DNA of 43,985 bases from Minisyncoccota bacterium (GTDB lineage: Bacteria; Patescibacteriota; Minisyncoccia; Phycocordibacterales; PALSA-1337): NCBI GenBank assembly GCA_028713005.1, contig JAQTPC010000008.1, positions 1-43,985 on the forward strand. Reading direction: 5' to 3'. The notes beneath the pieces were generated by a model that had not been told where the DNA came from, ran no database searches, and was given only the letters and a program-made list of their open reading frames with translations. The translations under genes and the position numbers were made by a program. How positions within the stretch are numbered: the stretch's first letter is position 1; each line of letters opens with the position of its first letter. Positions 15,014 through 24,075 of this stretch are shown here, piece by piece.

Positions 15014-16828
15014 TTAACTACCACTTTGTTCAAGTTGCTTCTTTGACTCTTTGATATTCAACACCTGTTGAGGATTGGTCGTGATGATCTGATCTTCAGT
15101 ATATGAGCCGATGACTTTGATAGCGACGTGCTTGAGGCCGACAAAGAATATGCCCTCCCCTACATCTGATTCGAGCAAAAGGTATTTTTCTTCATCAGTA
15201 AGGTTAAAGACTTTTTGGATATGATCGATAACTGTTGGTGATTGTTTGAGTAACATCTGTATAGATGAGTTGGTAACGATCGGCATACCATATGGTGAGT
15301 TCAAGAAATCATCCACGTCTTGGGTAATCGTTGAAAGACCAAGGAAATACTTACGTCCACGTTTTGCTAAACCAAATAGGAATGAAGCCGTATCTTCTGA
15401 TTTCATCATCCACCATGCCTCATCGATAACAAGGAGACGTTTCTTGAGCTCTTTGCGAACTGCATTCCATATATAGTGTGTGACGAGGTACATAGCTACT
15501 GGCTTGAGTTCATCTTCCATGTCGCGAAGTGAAAAGACGATGAACTTCTTGTTGATGTCAACGTTCGAAGGACGGTTGATAAAGCCTGACCATGTTCCCT
15601 TGGTATATTTTGAGAGACGCTGGACGAGCGAGTCAGCCCCTTCCATACCAGCGAGCACGAGTTCAAAATCAGAGAGGAGTGGTGGTTCTACGTTTCTGAA
15701 ATCTGAATCTGGGCTGATATCTTTCAATGCGTAAGTCTCAGTGATAGCACGGTCGATGATAGCGTCTTCTTCTTGTGAGAGACCTCCGAGCATGATGCGG
15801 AAAAGACCAACAAGGTTGATGATGTTTGAGCGGAGAACATCAGCTGCTGATTCGTCCTCACGTGGTATAGGAAGATCAAATGGATTGATATGGTGCTCTG
15901 AGTTGAGTGAGATATTGAAATACTTCCCTCCTGTCGCTTCGGCCATGTATTCGTATTCTTTTTCTGGGTCGATGACGATGACATCTACGTCGAACATGAG
16001 TGTACGGAGGATTTCGAGTTTGGTTGTGTATGACTTACCCGCACCAGCTGTAGCGAACGTCACTGAGTTGTAGTTTTCGAGAGAAAAACGGTCAAACAGA
16101 ACGAGTGATGAGTTGTGCCTGTTGATGCCGTACAATATACCCTTGTTTGATGTAAGGTCGAATGATACGAATGGAAAAAGGCTTGAAAGTGGTGAGGAGT
16201 TGAGCTTTGAATGTACCGCAAGCTGGTCGTCAGCTATAGGAATAACACTCTTGAAGCCTTGTTCTTGCTGGAAAAGGGCTGGTTTTAGGTATACAAGCTT
16301 TGCTTCGAGGATAGATTTGATCTCAGACTCGAGCTTATCGAGTTCATTTTCATTGTCAGCAAATATGGTGATATATACACCGACATCAAAGAGGTGCTCT
16401 TGCGCTTGCATGAGTTGGTCGCGGAGCTGTTCGAGGTCTTGGTAGGCGGTATCGAGCGCTGGATCACGGACGAGACCCTTATCTTCCCTTCGTGATATCT
16501 GGCTCTGTACCTCAGCAACCTTTTTTTGGAAGTGACGGAGTATCTTCGCAGTATCAACAGGATGGATGAAGATAGAAATATCAAAAACTTTATCCAAGTT
16601 GATGATTGGAGCGAACCAACTTTCATCAAGGAAGCGTGGATATGAAATAACGAAAAGCGTACGCCCGACTTTTTCACCGAGATTGAGTTCTTTTGGACTG
16701 ATCTTGAGCGCAGAAGGAGCAATGATGTCTTTGAGTTCAAGTACGCCGGCCTGATATATCTCCTCTGGAAGGATAGAGACAATTGGAGCTTCTTGTTTTT
16801 TACCGAATAGGTTTGAAAATATAGACAT
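15014..16828 (-). CDS. virB4: VirB4-like type IV secretion ATPase
   Basis: VirB4 is the ATPase common to all type IV secretion and conjugation machines. The 604-residue protein has an N-terminal VirB4/TrbE-type half (about 1-245), Walker A ATAGAGKS at 259-266, the segment VIVIDPEKEYEYM, Walker B RLLVIDE at 464-470 and the motif STITQDVDDFL that follows it in the family. It sits 4 bases after the TraC-like gene. No VirD4-type coupling protein or VirB11 is in the window. The symbol is used in the family sense. Confidence 0.92.
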   Translation of the reverse strand: MSIFSNLFGKKQEAPIVSILPEEIYQAGVLELKDIIAPSALKISPKELNLGEKVGRTLFVISYPRFLDESWFAPIINLDKVFDISIFIHPVDTAKILRHFQKKVAEVQSQISRREDKGLVRDPALDTAYQDLEQLRDQLMQAQEHLFDVGVYITIFADNENELDKLESEIKSILEAKLVYLKPALFQQEQGFKSVIPIADDQLAVHSKLNSSPLSSLFPFVSFDLTSNKGILYGINRHNSSLVLFDRFSLENYNSVTFATAGAGKSYTTKLEILRTLMFDVDVIVIDPEKEYEYMAEATGGKYFNISLNSEHHINPFDLPIPREDESAADVLRSNIINLVGLFRIMLGGLSQEEDAIIDRAITETYALKDISPDSDFRNVEPPLLSDFELVLAGMEGADSLVQRLSKYTKGTWSGFINRPSNVDINKKFIVFSLRDMEDELKPVAMYLVTHYIWNAVRKELKKRLLVIDEAWWMMKSEDTASFLFGLAKRGRKYFLGLSTITQDVDDFLNSPYGMPIVTNSSIQMLLKQSPTVIDHIQKVFNLTDEEKYLLLESDVGEGIFFVGLKHVAIKVIGSYTEDQIITTNPQQVLNIKESKKQLEQSGS

Positions 16829-16832
16829 ATGA

Positions 16833-17477
16833 TTATGTTATCTGTATCGGCTTCTCCGTTTCGCCAGGGTTAAAGATCTTGTAGAACAATTCTACCACTT
16901 CTTCGGTTCCCAGTTCTGCGCAACGGATACCGCAGCGAACCAAACCTTGCTCGATAACTGCTACACGTTGCTCGAGCTGGCTTCTGTACTCTGCAAACTG
17001 TGCATCTGCAGAAGCGTTCTTTATGCTTGAGGGCTGACTTTTTCCTGGCATCATGTTGCTGATCGGATTTTTACTTGCTGTTATGATGGGTGGATCATAT
17101 GGCACTACTACAAAGAAGCTTTTTGACATGATGTTGGTACTTTCAACAAAAGATCTGACGAATTCTATATACTCACGTACCTGTATCTTCATAAGATCAG
17201 TCGCCTGCTCTTTATATCTGTCCTCAAGTAAGGCTAAGTATGGGCGTATATCGAGTTTTTTTGATTGGGCGAAGATCTGAATTGAAAAATCAAGTGAATT
17301 CAAAAAGTTTTGGAATTCAGAAAGGATAGCCGCCTGTTCATCAGCTGACTTTAGGGCAAAGTTGAGTGACGTTGCAAGAACAACCGACCTCATTCCCCCA
17401 TTACGGAGTATGACGATGCCATCGCGGATCTCTTGAATCGGTATGAATCCTTGGGTTGTCGATTGTTTTGCAGCCAT
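16833..17477 (-). CDS. TraC-like N-terminal domain protein
   Basis: The 214-residue protein resembles the N-terminal domain of TraC/VirB4 proteins: IQEIRDGIVILRNGGMRSVV, then NFALKSADEQAAILSEFQNF and LDFSIQIFAQSKKLDI. It has no Walker motif. It overlaps the PrgI gene by one base (TAATG), suggesting coupled translation, and ends 4 bases before VirB4. It may be a separate subunit that forms the membrane-proximal part of the ATPase. A split of an ancestral VirB4 gene is the alternative; VirB4 next door still has its own N-terminal half. Confidence 0.75.
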   Translation of the reverse strand: MAAKQSTTQGFIPIQEIRDGIVILRNGGMRSVVLATSLNFALKSADEQAAILSEFQNFLNSLDFSIQIFAQSKKLDIRPYLALLEDRYKEQATDLMKIQVREYIEFVRSFVESTNIMSKSFFVVVPYDPPIITASKNPISNMMPGKSQPSSIKNASADAQFAEYRSQLEQRVAVIEQGLVRCGIRCAELGTEEVVELFYKIFNPGETEKPIQIT

Positions 17478-17911
17478 TATCGTTGTTTCTTATTAGAATA
17501 AATACTTTCTTTGATGTCCAAGCTCCAGGCGAGATCCTTTAACTTACTATCTGCAATTTTTGGAACCATTACTGAAGCGTAGTTCTTTGCATCTCTGACC
17601 GCAGTTGCAGTATCTGTTGGTCGTGGCTTCTCCTCCTTTTTCCAGATATAGAGCTTGTCAGTAAAGTAGTATTTGAAGGCAGACTCTACAATATTGATGA
17701 ATGGGCGATTGTTTATTCTATAAAATGCGAGTGCAGATGATATTGCCATAACGATGATGATAGGGACAATCGAGATGATTAGGCTGTTGATGAATATGTA
17801 TATAACAAAAGATAATCCAGCACCTCCAGCCACGAAAATGAATTGCTTCAGAGTGAGAGGTCCGAAGATTTTATCCTCAACTTCGATGAATTGGGGAACT
17901 TGAAAGCGCAT
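17477..17911 (-). CDS. PrgI-family (VirB3-like) membrane protein
   Basis: The 144-residue protein starts MRFQVPQFIEVEDKIFGPLT, the characteristic PrgI opening. Two adjacent membrane helices (about 24-45 and 47-66) and the segment INNRPFINIVESAFKYYF follow. PrgI proteins take the place of VirB3 in Gram-positive-type T4SS and sit beside VirB4 in the inner membrane complex. The order PrgI, TraC-like, VirB4 is as expected. A -10-like TATACT lies just upstream in the 55-base gap. Confidence 0.88.
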   Translation of the reverse strand: MRFQVPQFIEVEDKIFGPLTLKQFIFVAGGAGLSFVIYIFINSLIISIVPIIIVMAISSALAFYRINNRPFINIVESAFKYYFTDKLYIWKKEEKPRPTDTATAVRDAKNYASVMVPKIADSKLKDLAWSLDIKESIYSNKKQR

Positions 17912-17966
17912 TACCTATAGTATACCTCAGATTTACTTCACAATACCTGTAGATATCTCAATAGTA

Positions 17967-18599
17967 TTAGAATTGTTCGCGATAGAGATCGGGGCCACTC
18001 GGTTTCTTGGGTGCTACGGCTACTGGCTTGTGTGGAACTGGAGGTTCCTGGTCAATCTCAGTCTTTTTCTCTATGGAAACGATTGGTCCAGCGAGAAGAT
18101 GGTCAACAAGCATTGTCTCAACATGATTTTCTGATGTGCTATTTGAGCGTGGCTGGGCAGGTGTAGGGTTTTCTATGCCCGCAATAAGGTCAGCGTGACT
18201 CTCAAGCGGGTGTGCTGACTGGTCGATATTGTTACTACCCTGTTCAGGTTCTACGGTGAAGTTGCCGGCAGCTTCGAAGGAGGATCTGGTAGTAGAACCA
18301 GTATCAATTTTGGGTATTGATTGTGACTGGAGTCCACTTTTAATTGTTTGGAACAGATCAGCATTGATTCTCTCTGCTATTTTAGTGCTTTTAACGCTAT
18401 CAATCTCAAGCAGAGTACTGATGTTTTTTGTAAAATCTTTTGAATTGCTCAAGCCAAGCATTATCCTACGTACTTCCGCATCTAGTTCACCCATCTGGTC
18501 GATGTGTAAATCAAAATCACCACCGATTTTTTCAATCGCATCATATATCTTAGGATCTTGCGCGAGCTTCTTTAGTTCTTCAGGGATTTGTTGAGTCAT
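17967..18599 (-). CDS. Cytoplasmic protein of unknown function in the T4SS cluster
   Basis: I do not recognise a family. The first 95 residues form a helical domain (MTQQIPEELKKLAQDPKIYD onward) with no signal peptide or membrane segment. The rest is a low-complexity linker rich in P, S and E, which closes with a proline-lysine stretch and the short C-terminal peptide GPDLYREQF. Such a conserved-looking tail after a long linker may be a docking peptide, which is inference. It lies 4 bases after the VirB6-like gene and 55 bases before PrgI. Confidence 0.65.
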   Translation of the reverse strand: MTQQIPEELKKLAQDPKIYDAIEKIGGDFDLHIDQMGELDAEVRRIMLGLSNSKDFTKNISTLLEIDSVKSTKIAERINADLFQTIKSGLQSQSIPKIDTGSTTRSSFEAAGNFTVEPEQGSNNIDQSAHPLESHADLIAGIENPTPAQPRSNSTSENHVETMLVDHLLAGPIVSIEKKTEIDQEPPVPHKPVAVAPKKPSGPDLYREQF

Positions 18600-18603
18600 G
18601 GTT

Positions 18604-20565
18604 TTATAGCCACTCTATATTATTCTTGTTCACAAAGCCTTTTGCTTTATGTGGTACAACCGACGTGTTAATCATTCGACCGATTGTTCTCTTTGTAGCA
18701 TCCGCAAGTCCTTCATCACTCATCATCTTCAATTGACTTGGTTTTAGGTGCTCTACCAGACCTGGATTGATCAGCATTGTGTTTCCAAGCTTCAATAAGT
18801 CTTTACCGTCCATGTTTTCAACCATGTGCTTAGTTACATCGCCATGACCGCCAACCAGTGAATTATCGAGAGAGTCCTTTCGCATGTTCGCAATCTTTGC
18901 CTTATCCTCATCACTAAAGTCATCTGATTTTTTAATTGCATCAAAATCAGAAGATTTCAAATGCTTAAGTGTTTCCTTGAGTGCGGCATCATTGGTCACA
19001 TTCTTTCCAACCAGTGCCAGTTTTTCTTTCTCATTCATTTTACCAAATGTTTCCTGTACAACATTTTTGCCAGTGGTTGGATTTATAGGATAAGCTCTAC
19101 CTGCTATTGCACCTGTTATCAAGCCATTTATTGTGTTTCCGCGAACAATTTCTTTATTTTTCTTTGCAACCTCACCTTGAGCTTTACCAAGTTCTTCAAA
19201 GTTCCTATCGCCACCCATCTTACTCTTTGCAACTGCGCCAATTGTGGCTGATCTTATATCTCTTACTGCCAAGCTATTACCAATGCGGGTATTTCCCAAC
19301 GCTTTGTCAGCACTCGATGCCCAGCGACCGATCGTACGAGTTCCTGTGTAACCACCGACAGTTTTCCACATTCCCTTCGCGCCAAATCTATCTGTTTTTA
19401 TCCAATCAGAAGCTATACCGCCCATTGAGAATGCCGTTACGAGAGGAATATTGAGCAAGAATATAATAAAGAAATCATTTACTGCAAGGACAACATAGTT
19501 TAGTGGGATAAATGAAAGCGCATCCCCTGTTCCCTGAAATGCATTTGCACTACCTGGATTGCTAAATACGCTACCTGCTGTGGTCAATATGCGAAGCGCT
19601 GCATAGAGAAGGAGCAGGTATACCGGCATGAATATAAGTTGAGAAGTGAGGTGTTTGGTGAAATGATCCGCCTTTTCTTTGAGTTGCGGTATGACAAATG
19701 AAGCAAACCAAATCGGCGAGAATGCGAGGAGGAGTATGAGTACTATAAGGCGGACAACGAACGCTAGAGATGCGAGGAGGAATGAGAAGCCAATTGTGAA
19801 CATAATGATACAGCCCACAATACCCTGTATGAGGATCTGTAGGGGTACAGCGTCTGCTGCTTTGGTCGGGTTTGCTCCATCTGTTGAGTTATATATCAGC
19901 TGTGGCTTGAGATAATTCAAGAATATGTCTGACAAACCGCCATTTGTTCCATTCATCATCTGTGTTGCGATGATACAGGTGTTCACACCGACGCTGCCTG
20001 AGCTTGAAGGACAACTACTCAATGTTTTTTGATCTACGAGCTCAGTCGTTGGAGTGACTATGCTGTTATAGAGAGCCAATGAGACTATGTTTGAAGCATC
20101 GATAAGGAGACTGACGATAAAGAAGCTAAAGTTTATGAGCACGCCCATGATGACGACATTTTTGATCAGCGTTCCTACGCCTGAGACAGATCCATCTCTA
20201 CTCAAGATAATCTTGAATGCGGCATAGAGGAGCATGAATATGATGAACATACCCGATATGTCGCGGATGGTCTGCCAGACTACATATACACCCTGGATAC
20301 TGTCGACGAACTCCTTTATATGCATCGTCAGCGTTATCGATACGTTGAGCATTGCACCAGTGACAGTGACCCAGAGCTGCATGATACTCAATGCCATATT
20401 TGATACCCATGCTGCTATTTCAGCAAAGAAATCCCAGAAACTAAAGCCGAATATCGAAGCGATAGCCTGCCCTCCCTGAGCATGAGCTGTCGACAATGAA
20501 ACTACCCAACCTGATAGTGGTAGTATGACGAATCGTGTGAGGTTGGATAAGTAACGTTTGATCAT
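18604..20565 (-). CDS. VirB6/TrbL-like polytopic membrane protein
   Basis: The 653-residue protein has a signal-like start (to about 30) and several membrane segments near 50-75, 103-122, 135-158, 240-285, 300-330 and 365-385. This is the VirB6/TrbL layout of the T4SS inner-membrane channel. From about 400 onward it is soluble and helical, with charged repeats such as NDAALKETLKHLKSSDFDAI. The large cytoplasmic tail is longer than in classic VirB6 but known in extended VirB6 proteins. It is closely packed with its neighbours, 4 and 9 bases away. Confidence 0.8.
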   Translation of the reverse strand: MIKRYLSNLTRFVILPLSGWVVSLSTAHAQGGQAIASIFGFSFWDFFAEIAAWVSNMALSIMQLWVTVTGAMLNVSITLTMHIKEFVDSIQGVYVVWQTIRDISGMFIIFMLLYAAFKIILSRDGSVSGVGTLIKNVVIMGVLINFSFFIVSLLIDASNIVSLALYNSIVTPTTELVDQKTLSSCPSSSGSVGVNTCIIATQMMNGTNGGLSDIFLNYLKPQLIYNSTDGANPTKAADAVPLQILIQGIVGCIIMFTIGFSFLLASLAFVVRLIVLILLLAFSPIWFASFVIPQLKEKADHFTKHLTSQLIFMPVYLLLLYAALRILTTAGSVFSNPGSANAFQGTGDALSFIPLNYVVLAVNDFFIIFLLNIPLVTAFSMGGIASDWIKTDRFGAKGMWKTVGGYTGTRTIGRWASSADKALGNTRIGNSLAVRDIRSATIGAVAKSKMGGDRNFEELGKAQGEVAKKNKEIVRGNTINGLITGAIAGRAYPINPTTGKNVVQETFGKMNEKEKLALVGKNVTNDAALKETLKHLKSSDFDAIKKSDDFSDEDKAKIANMRKDSLDNSLVGGHGDVTKHMVENMDGKDLLKLGNTMLINPGLVEHLKPSQLKMMSDEGLADATKRTIGRMINTSVVPHKAKGFVNKNNIEWL

Positions 20566-20574
20566 GGGTGAATG

Positions 20575-22263
20575 CTATATCGTAGGGATGGCGTGACACT
20601 GGTTGATATATTGCTTTGCTTTGCTATTGTAATCGTCTGCAGTATCTTGAGCTGTCTGAACTTCATCCTTAAGACCTTGTGTATCGACGACAGGCGAACT
20701 GTTCGATATTGTCCTCTGGAGAGCTTGGCTTGCCGCCTGAACATCTTCCGGACTGCTTAGTTCAGACATATTCTCTGCATCTGTATTGATAGAATCAAGT
20801 GTTGATTGTGCATCACTCAACTTAGTTTCATAGGGCTTCTTGGCTGCATTGAAGGCTGTCGTTGTTTGGGCAATACTTGTCAGGAGAGCTGCTATAGCGT
20901 CACCATTTGTTTGAGAGTGGAATGGTATAGCATCGACACAGGCTTTTGCTGCAACAAGGTTATCTTTTGCCTTACTGAATGCGTCAACAGCTTGCTGATG
21001 GTAACTGATCTGTTGTTGTGCAGTTTTTTGATAGGCAGCAAGAGCATCGCTAATATTTTGCGAATCATTGGCATACGTTGAGGTACTATTTGCCGCATCA
21101 GAAACTGATTGAATGAATGATTGGGTTTGTCCTGAAGATTTTGAGCTGACACTTGCAAGACCACTCTGGAGGACCTGGTTAATCAACTGACCAATCAATG
21201 CATCTACAATTTCATTGATTGAATCGGCGAGGTTGAGTTGATCGACGCCAGAACCAAGACTCTTTGATAGCTGACTGTTTATGACTGAGCCAGGTGTTTC
21301 AGTGTGACAATCTTCGTATGAAAGACTGCCTGTCTTTGGGTCAATACTTGCTTGAACACTCGTATTTCCACCTGTGCTGAGTGTGCGTTTAAATGATGAG
21401 TTTCCAGTCAATTCGGAAACACCACCAGCGGCTTTGACTTGGTCTGCGGCATTCTGGACACTGCTTAGGCCATTGATTGAATCAGTCGTACCCGCACTCT
21501 CGACGATGTCAGTTGCTTCACCTTCATCGATCTTGCTACAGCTATCCCATGACAAGAAGCCACTACCCTGCACGAGCTGTTGTTGTTTTGCGTCTTGTTT
21601 TTCACCAATACGTCTCAAGAGGTCACTATGTGCTTTGAGGTATGCACCTGAAGAGTTGTTTGTTGGTCTACTGATCTCGATCAATGCTGGCCAACCCCCT
21701 TGTTTAAAGTCACCCTTCATGAAACCACCAATCGTTGATCCATTCACTGTTGAATTTTTGACATTACTGATGACCGAGCTGAGCGTACAAGTATATTTTT
21801 CAACTTGACCATATCCCGCTTGACCAAGAGCGAGTGAAAGTCTGACATCAATATTGAATGGTGAACATAATCCAGAGAGTATGCCTGTATTTGCGATGAA
21901 GTTACCGGTAACTTGGTCTCCAAGGTCTGCAAAGAAGCCTCCGGGATTTGTGAGGAATGAAGGACTACCACTGAAACCAGAGTTGATCCACTGCACAACA
22001 CTTGCCGTAATGCGTTGCACAAGCATCTTTGCTATGTGCCATGCGAGACCATCAAGAATATAGTTTTTTATCCTTTGTGCCCAGCTGTCAGCGGTATTTG
22101 AAATTTCAGTCGGACTAACGTTTGCGGTGACGACAATCTGTCCGCCGACAACAACAACTGGAATAGCATGAGCCTGCTTTGGTTGAATATTTATGCTACC
22201 AAAGACAAGTGCAATCATTACGAGGCTGACAACTATCTTTCTTGGGGATAAAAATGTTTTCAT
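20575..22263 (-). CDS. Secreted protein of unknown function in the T4SS cluster
   Basis: The 562-residue protein has a signal peptide (cleavage likely after KQAHA, residue 33). The first half of the mature protein contains a hydrophobic, conserved-looking stretch (SWAQRIKNYILDGLAWHIAK), several cysteines (C132, C158 region and FLSWDSC near 245) and glycine-rich loops. The second half from about 370 is helical and coiled-coil-like. No enzyme motif is seen. Its place next to the VirB6-like gene suggests an extracytoplasmic structural subunit, comparable in position to VirB5, but no homology is claimed. Confidence 0.7.
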   Translation of the reverse strand: MKTFLSPRKIVVSLVMIALVFGSINIQPKQAHAIPVVVVGGQIVVTANVSPTEISNTADSWAQRIKNYILDGLAWHIAKMLVQRITASVVQWINSGFSGSPSFLTNPGGFFADLGDQVTGNFIANTGILSGLCSPFNIDVRLSLALGQAGYGQVEKYTCTLSSVISNVKNSTVNGSTIGGFMKGDFKQGGWPALIEISRPTNNSSGAYLKAHSDLLRRIGEKQDAKQQQLVQGSGFLSWDSCSKIDEGEATDIVESAGTTDSINGLSSVQNAADQVKAAGGVSELTGNSSFKRTLSTGGNTSVQASIDPKTGSLSYEDCHTETPGSVINSQLSKSLGSGVDQLNLADSINEIVDALIGQLINQVLQSGLASVSSKSSGQTQSFIQSVSDAANSTSTYANDSQNISDALAAYQKTAQQQISYHQQAVDAFSKAKDNLVAAKACVDAIPFHSQTNGDAIAALLTSIAQTTTAFNAAKKPYETKLSDAQSTLDSINTDAENMSELSSPEDVQAASQALQRTISNSSPVVDTQGLKDEVQTAQDTADDYNSKAKQYINQCHAIPTI

Positions 22264-22267
22264 ACAA

Positions 22268-23149
22268 TTATTGAGGTTTTAATAACGAGAAAAAAGCGCC
22301 TGACTCTGTCGGTATAAAAGCTATCTTATTAAGTTTAAAATAATCCTGCATACTCAATAGCGCAGACAAAATATTTCCTTGAACTGTTACATATTTACTC
22401 AGCGACACGATTGACTGCATCGGGTCCCCTTCTATATTTCTGAGTGCCTGCGACACGCTTACCATGCTATTGATCGAATTGATGAGATCCAGGTGGTTCT
22501 GAACCAGTGGTTTTGGCACTGGTGTAGCTATCAAAGTTTGAGATATTTTTTTGTATGCTGTGATGACAGGGTCAATTTGATTTAACATAGATAGGTCATT
22601 TTTATTGAAAGCATCGTATGCAATATCCGTTGCATTTTTCTTTGGACCAAATGTGATGATGATACCCGCAACTGTATTTGCATACGTGTGAATGGTCTGA
22701 GCGTCTATTGCGTCAATGATAGAAATATCTTTTTGTGTATAGATTTTTGTATCTGCAGATTCAACTTGGGCATTTGCCAGAGTTTGATCGATGACACCTT
22801 GTACGAGTTGTTTGTTGCCATCGAGATTATTTTGTTTTAGCTCTATGTAGCGCGCAAAGAAATCACGACCGACTTTATCAGTAAGAGTAAGTGGCGTATC
22901 AGAGGCAACTTGTCCTGCTGTTGTTTTGATGACGGTGTTTGAACCAGTAACATCAAAAAATTGTTTCTTCCAATCAGTTGTAGTGGTGCCTATAATATCC
23001 TGCTGAATACTATCAGTGCTCTGTACTACGAGGTTTTGCGAAGATGGTGGAGCTGGCTGCCAGTATGTATATGCGGTCGTCGCACCCACTGCTAAGATGC
23101 ACACAATAGCAATAGTGAGAGTCTGTTTGTGCGGGTAGTATTTTGCCAT
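22268..23149 (-). CDS. Membrane-anchored protein of unknown function, first gene of the T4SS cluster
   Basis: The 293-residue protein has one membrane segment at about 9-28 and an outer domain that is largely helical, with several short hydrophobic stretches. No family was recognised. It begins the leftward cluster, 55 bases downstream of rsmA, and is followed after 4 bases by the secreted 562-residue protein. The cluster may be cotranscribed with rsmA and uvrD, because no clear terminator lies between. Confidence 0.7.
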   Translation of the reverse strand: MAKYYPHKQTLTIAIVCILAVGATTAYTYWQPAPPSSQNLVVQSTDSIQQDIIGTTTTDWKKQFFDVTGSNTVIKTTAGQVASDTPLTLTDKVGRDFFARYIELKQNNLDGNKQLVQGVIDQTLANAQVESADTKIYTQKDISIIDAIDAQTIHTYANTVAGIIITFGPKKNATDIAYDAFNKNDLSMLNQIDPVITAYKKISQTLIATPVPKPLVQNHLDLINSINSMVSVSQALRNIEGDPMQSIVSLSKYVTVQGNILSALLSMQDYFKLNKIAFIPTESGAFFSLLKPQ

Positions 23150-23186
23150 GCTACGTTTAATTATAGCAGAGAAAACCTGAATATTC

Positions 23187-23195
23187 TGTGGATAA
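23187..23195 (-). promoter_or_regulatory. Perfect single DnaA box
   Basis: TGTGGATAA (TTATCCACA on the minus strand) matches the DnaA box consensus at 9 of 9 positions. It stands alone in the gap between rsmA and the T4SS cluster and could be chance or a DnaA-regulated promoter. Confidence 0.35.
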
Positions 23196-23204
23196 ACCGC
23201 GATT

Positions 23205-24041
23205 CTACAAGGTGTTTAAAAGATCATTGATGTTTATCCAATCTTGTGGTCTAAGGTCCTCCGCCCTCACCTTTTCATCTAGATTTAAATGTGTCCAAAT
23301 ACGATTTATGTCCTGCTTGTCGAGCACTGCCTCAAGATTTCTTTTAAGAATTTTTCTTTTATGGGCAAATCCAGCGCGTACGACACTGAAGAATTGTGAA
23401 ATACCCCTTGGATTGGCATTCAAAACTTTTTTGAATGCATCGGCCGAGATGTTTTCTATAGATAGTATGGCTGAATCGACGGTTGGCGGTGGCGTGAATG
23501 CTCCTGGAGGAACTTTTGCAATCATTTTTGGAGTACCAAATACTTTAACAGATATAGAAAGGATACTTTCCTTACTTTTTCCTGTTGATTGCTCTGGTCG
23601 AGCGATTATTCTATCCGCAACTTCTTTTTGAACAAGCAGAACCATCTTTTGTGGACGTGGTTCATGTTCGAGGAATTTTTCTAGAATTGCTCCTGTTATA
23701 TAGTATGGAATATTGGCGATGAGAGAGTAAGGAGAAGGAAGCAAGGAGTTAGAAGTTGGGAGACTTTCATCTAAGATGTCGCCATGAACTAACTTAAGTT
23801 GACTCGAAGCGATTTCAGGGGCAAATTTTTCTTTGAGGAGTTCTATTGAGCGGTCGTCTTTTTCTACTGCAGTGACTACTGCCCCGGCATTGAGGAGTTC
23901 AGTGGTCAGAATGCCTGTTCCAGGGCCAATCTCAAGGATATTTTGGCCTATTGTAATGTTTCCGGCAGCGATAATTTGCCCTAAAACATGCTTAGAATTG
24001 AGGAAATGCTGCCCGAGTGATTTTTTAGCAAAGAGTTGCAT
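23205..24041 (-). CDS. rsmA: 16S rRNA dimethyltransferase RsmA (KsgA)
   Basis: RsmA dimethylates two adjacent adenines in the 3' hairpin of 16S rRNA late in small-subunit assembly. The 278-residue protein has the N-terminal KKSLGQHFL motif, the SAM-binding EIGPGTG at 38-44, the acidic E60 strand end and the catalytic NIPYY at 110-114. Residues 92-105 (SLPTSNSLLPSPYS), just before NIPYY, are low-complexity and correspond exactly to a run of 7-base DNA repeats, so they look like an in-frame insertion in a surface loop. It lies between uvrD and the T4SS cluster on the same strand. Confidence 0.95.
   Translation of the reverse strand: MQLFAKKSLGQHFLNSKHVLGQIIAAGNITIGQNILEIGPGTGILTTELLNAGAVVTAVEKDDRSIELLKEKFAPEIASSQLKLVHGDILDESLPTSNSLLPSPYSLIANIPYYITGAILEKFLEHEPRPQKMVLLVQKEVADRIIARPEQSTGKSKESILSISVKVFGTPKMIAKVPPGAFTPPPTVDSAILSIENISADAFKKVLNANPRGISQFFSVVRAGFAHKRKILKRNLEAVLDKQDINRIWTHLNLDEKVRAEDLRPQDWININDLLNTL
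23724..23758 (-). repeat. Five 7-base repeats read in frame inside rsmA
   Basis: On the coding strand the heptamers are CAACTTC, TAACTCC, TTGCTTC, CTTCTCC and TTACTCT. The period is seven, not three, so the peptide is not itself periodic. This is the same kind of heptamer run found before ruvC and before exonuclease III. Confidence 0.55.
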
Positions 24042-24056
24042 GTGCCCATACTAGCA

Positions 24057-24073
24057 CGCAGGTCTACCCTGCG
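24057..24073. repeat. Small hairpin between uvrD and rsmA
   Basis: CGCAGG and CCTGCG pair around TCTAC just after the uvrD stop. There is no T run on either side. The sequence resembles one arm of the 38-base palindrome at 3122-3159. Confidence 0.5.
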
Positions 24074-24075
24074 CA

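Noticed and set aside
10852-23149. Integrative conjugative element
   Set aside because: No relaxase, coupling protein, integrase or flanking attachment repeats were found, and gene boundaries with rsmA and yidC look settled. It is kept as a T4SS-like cluster instead.
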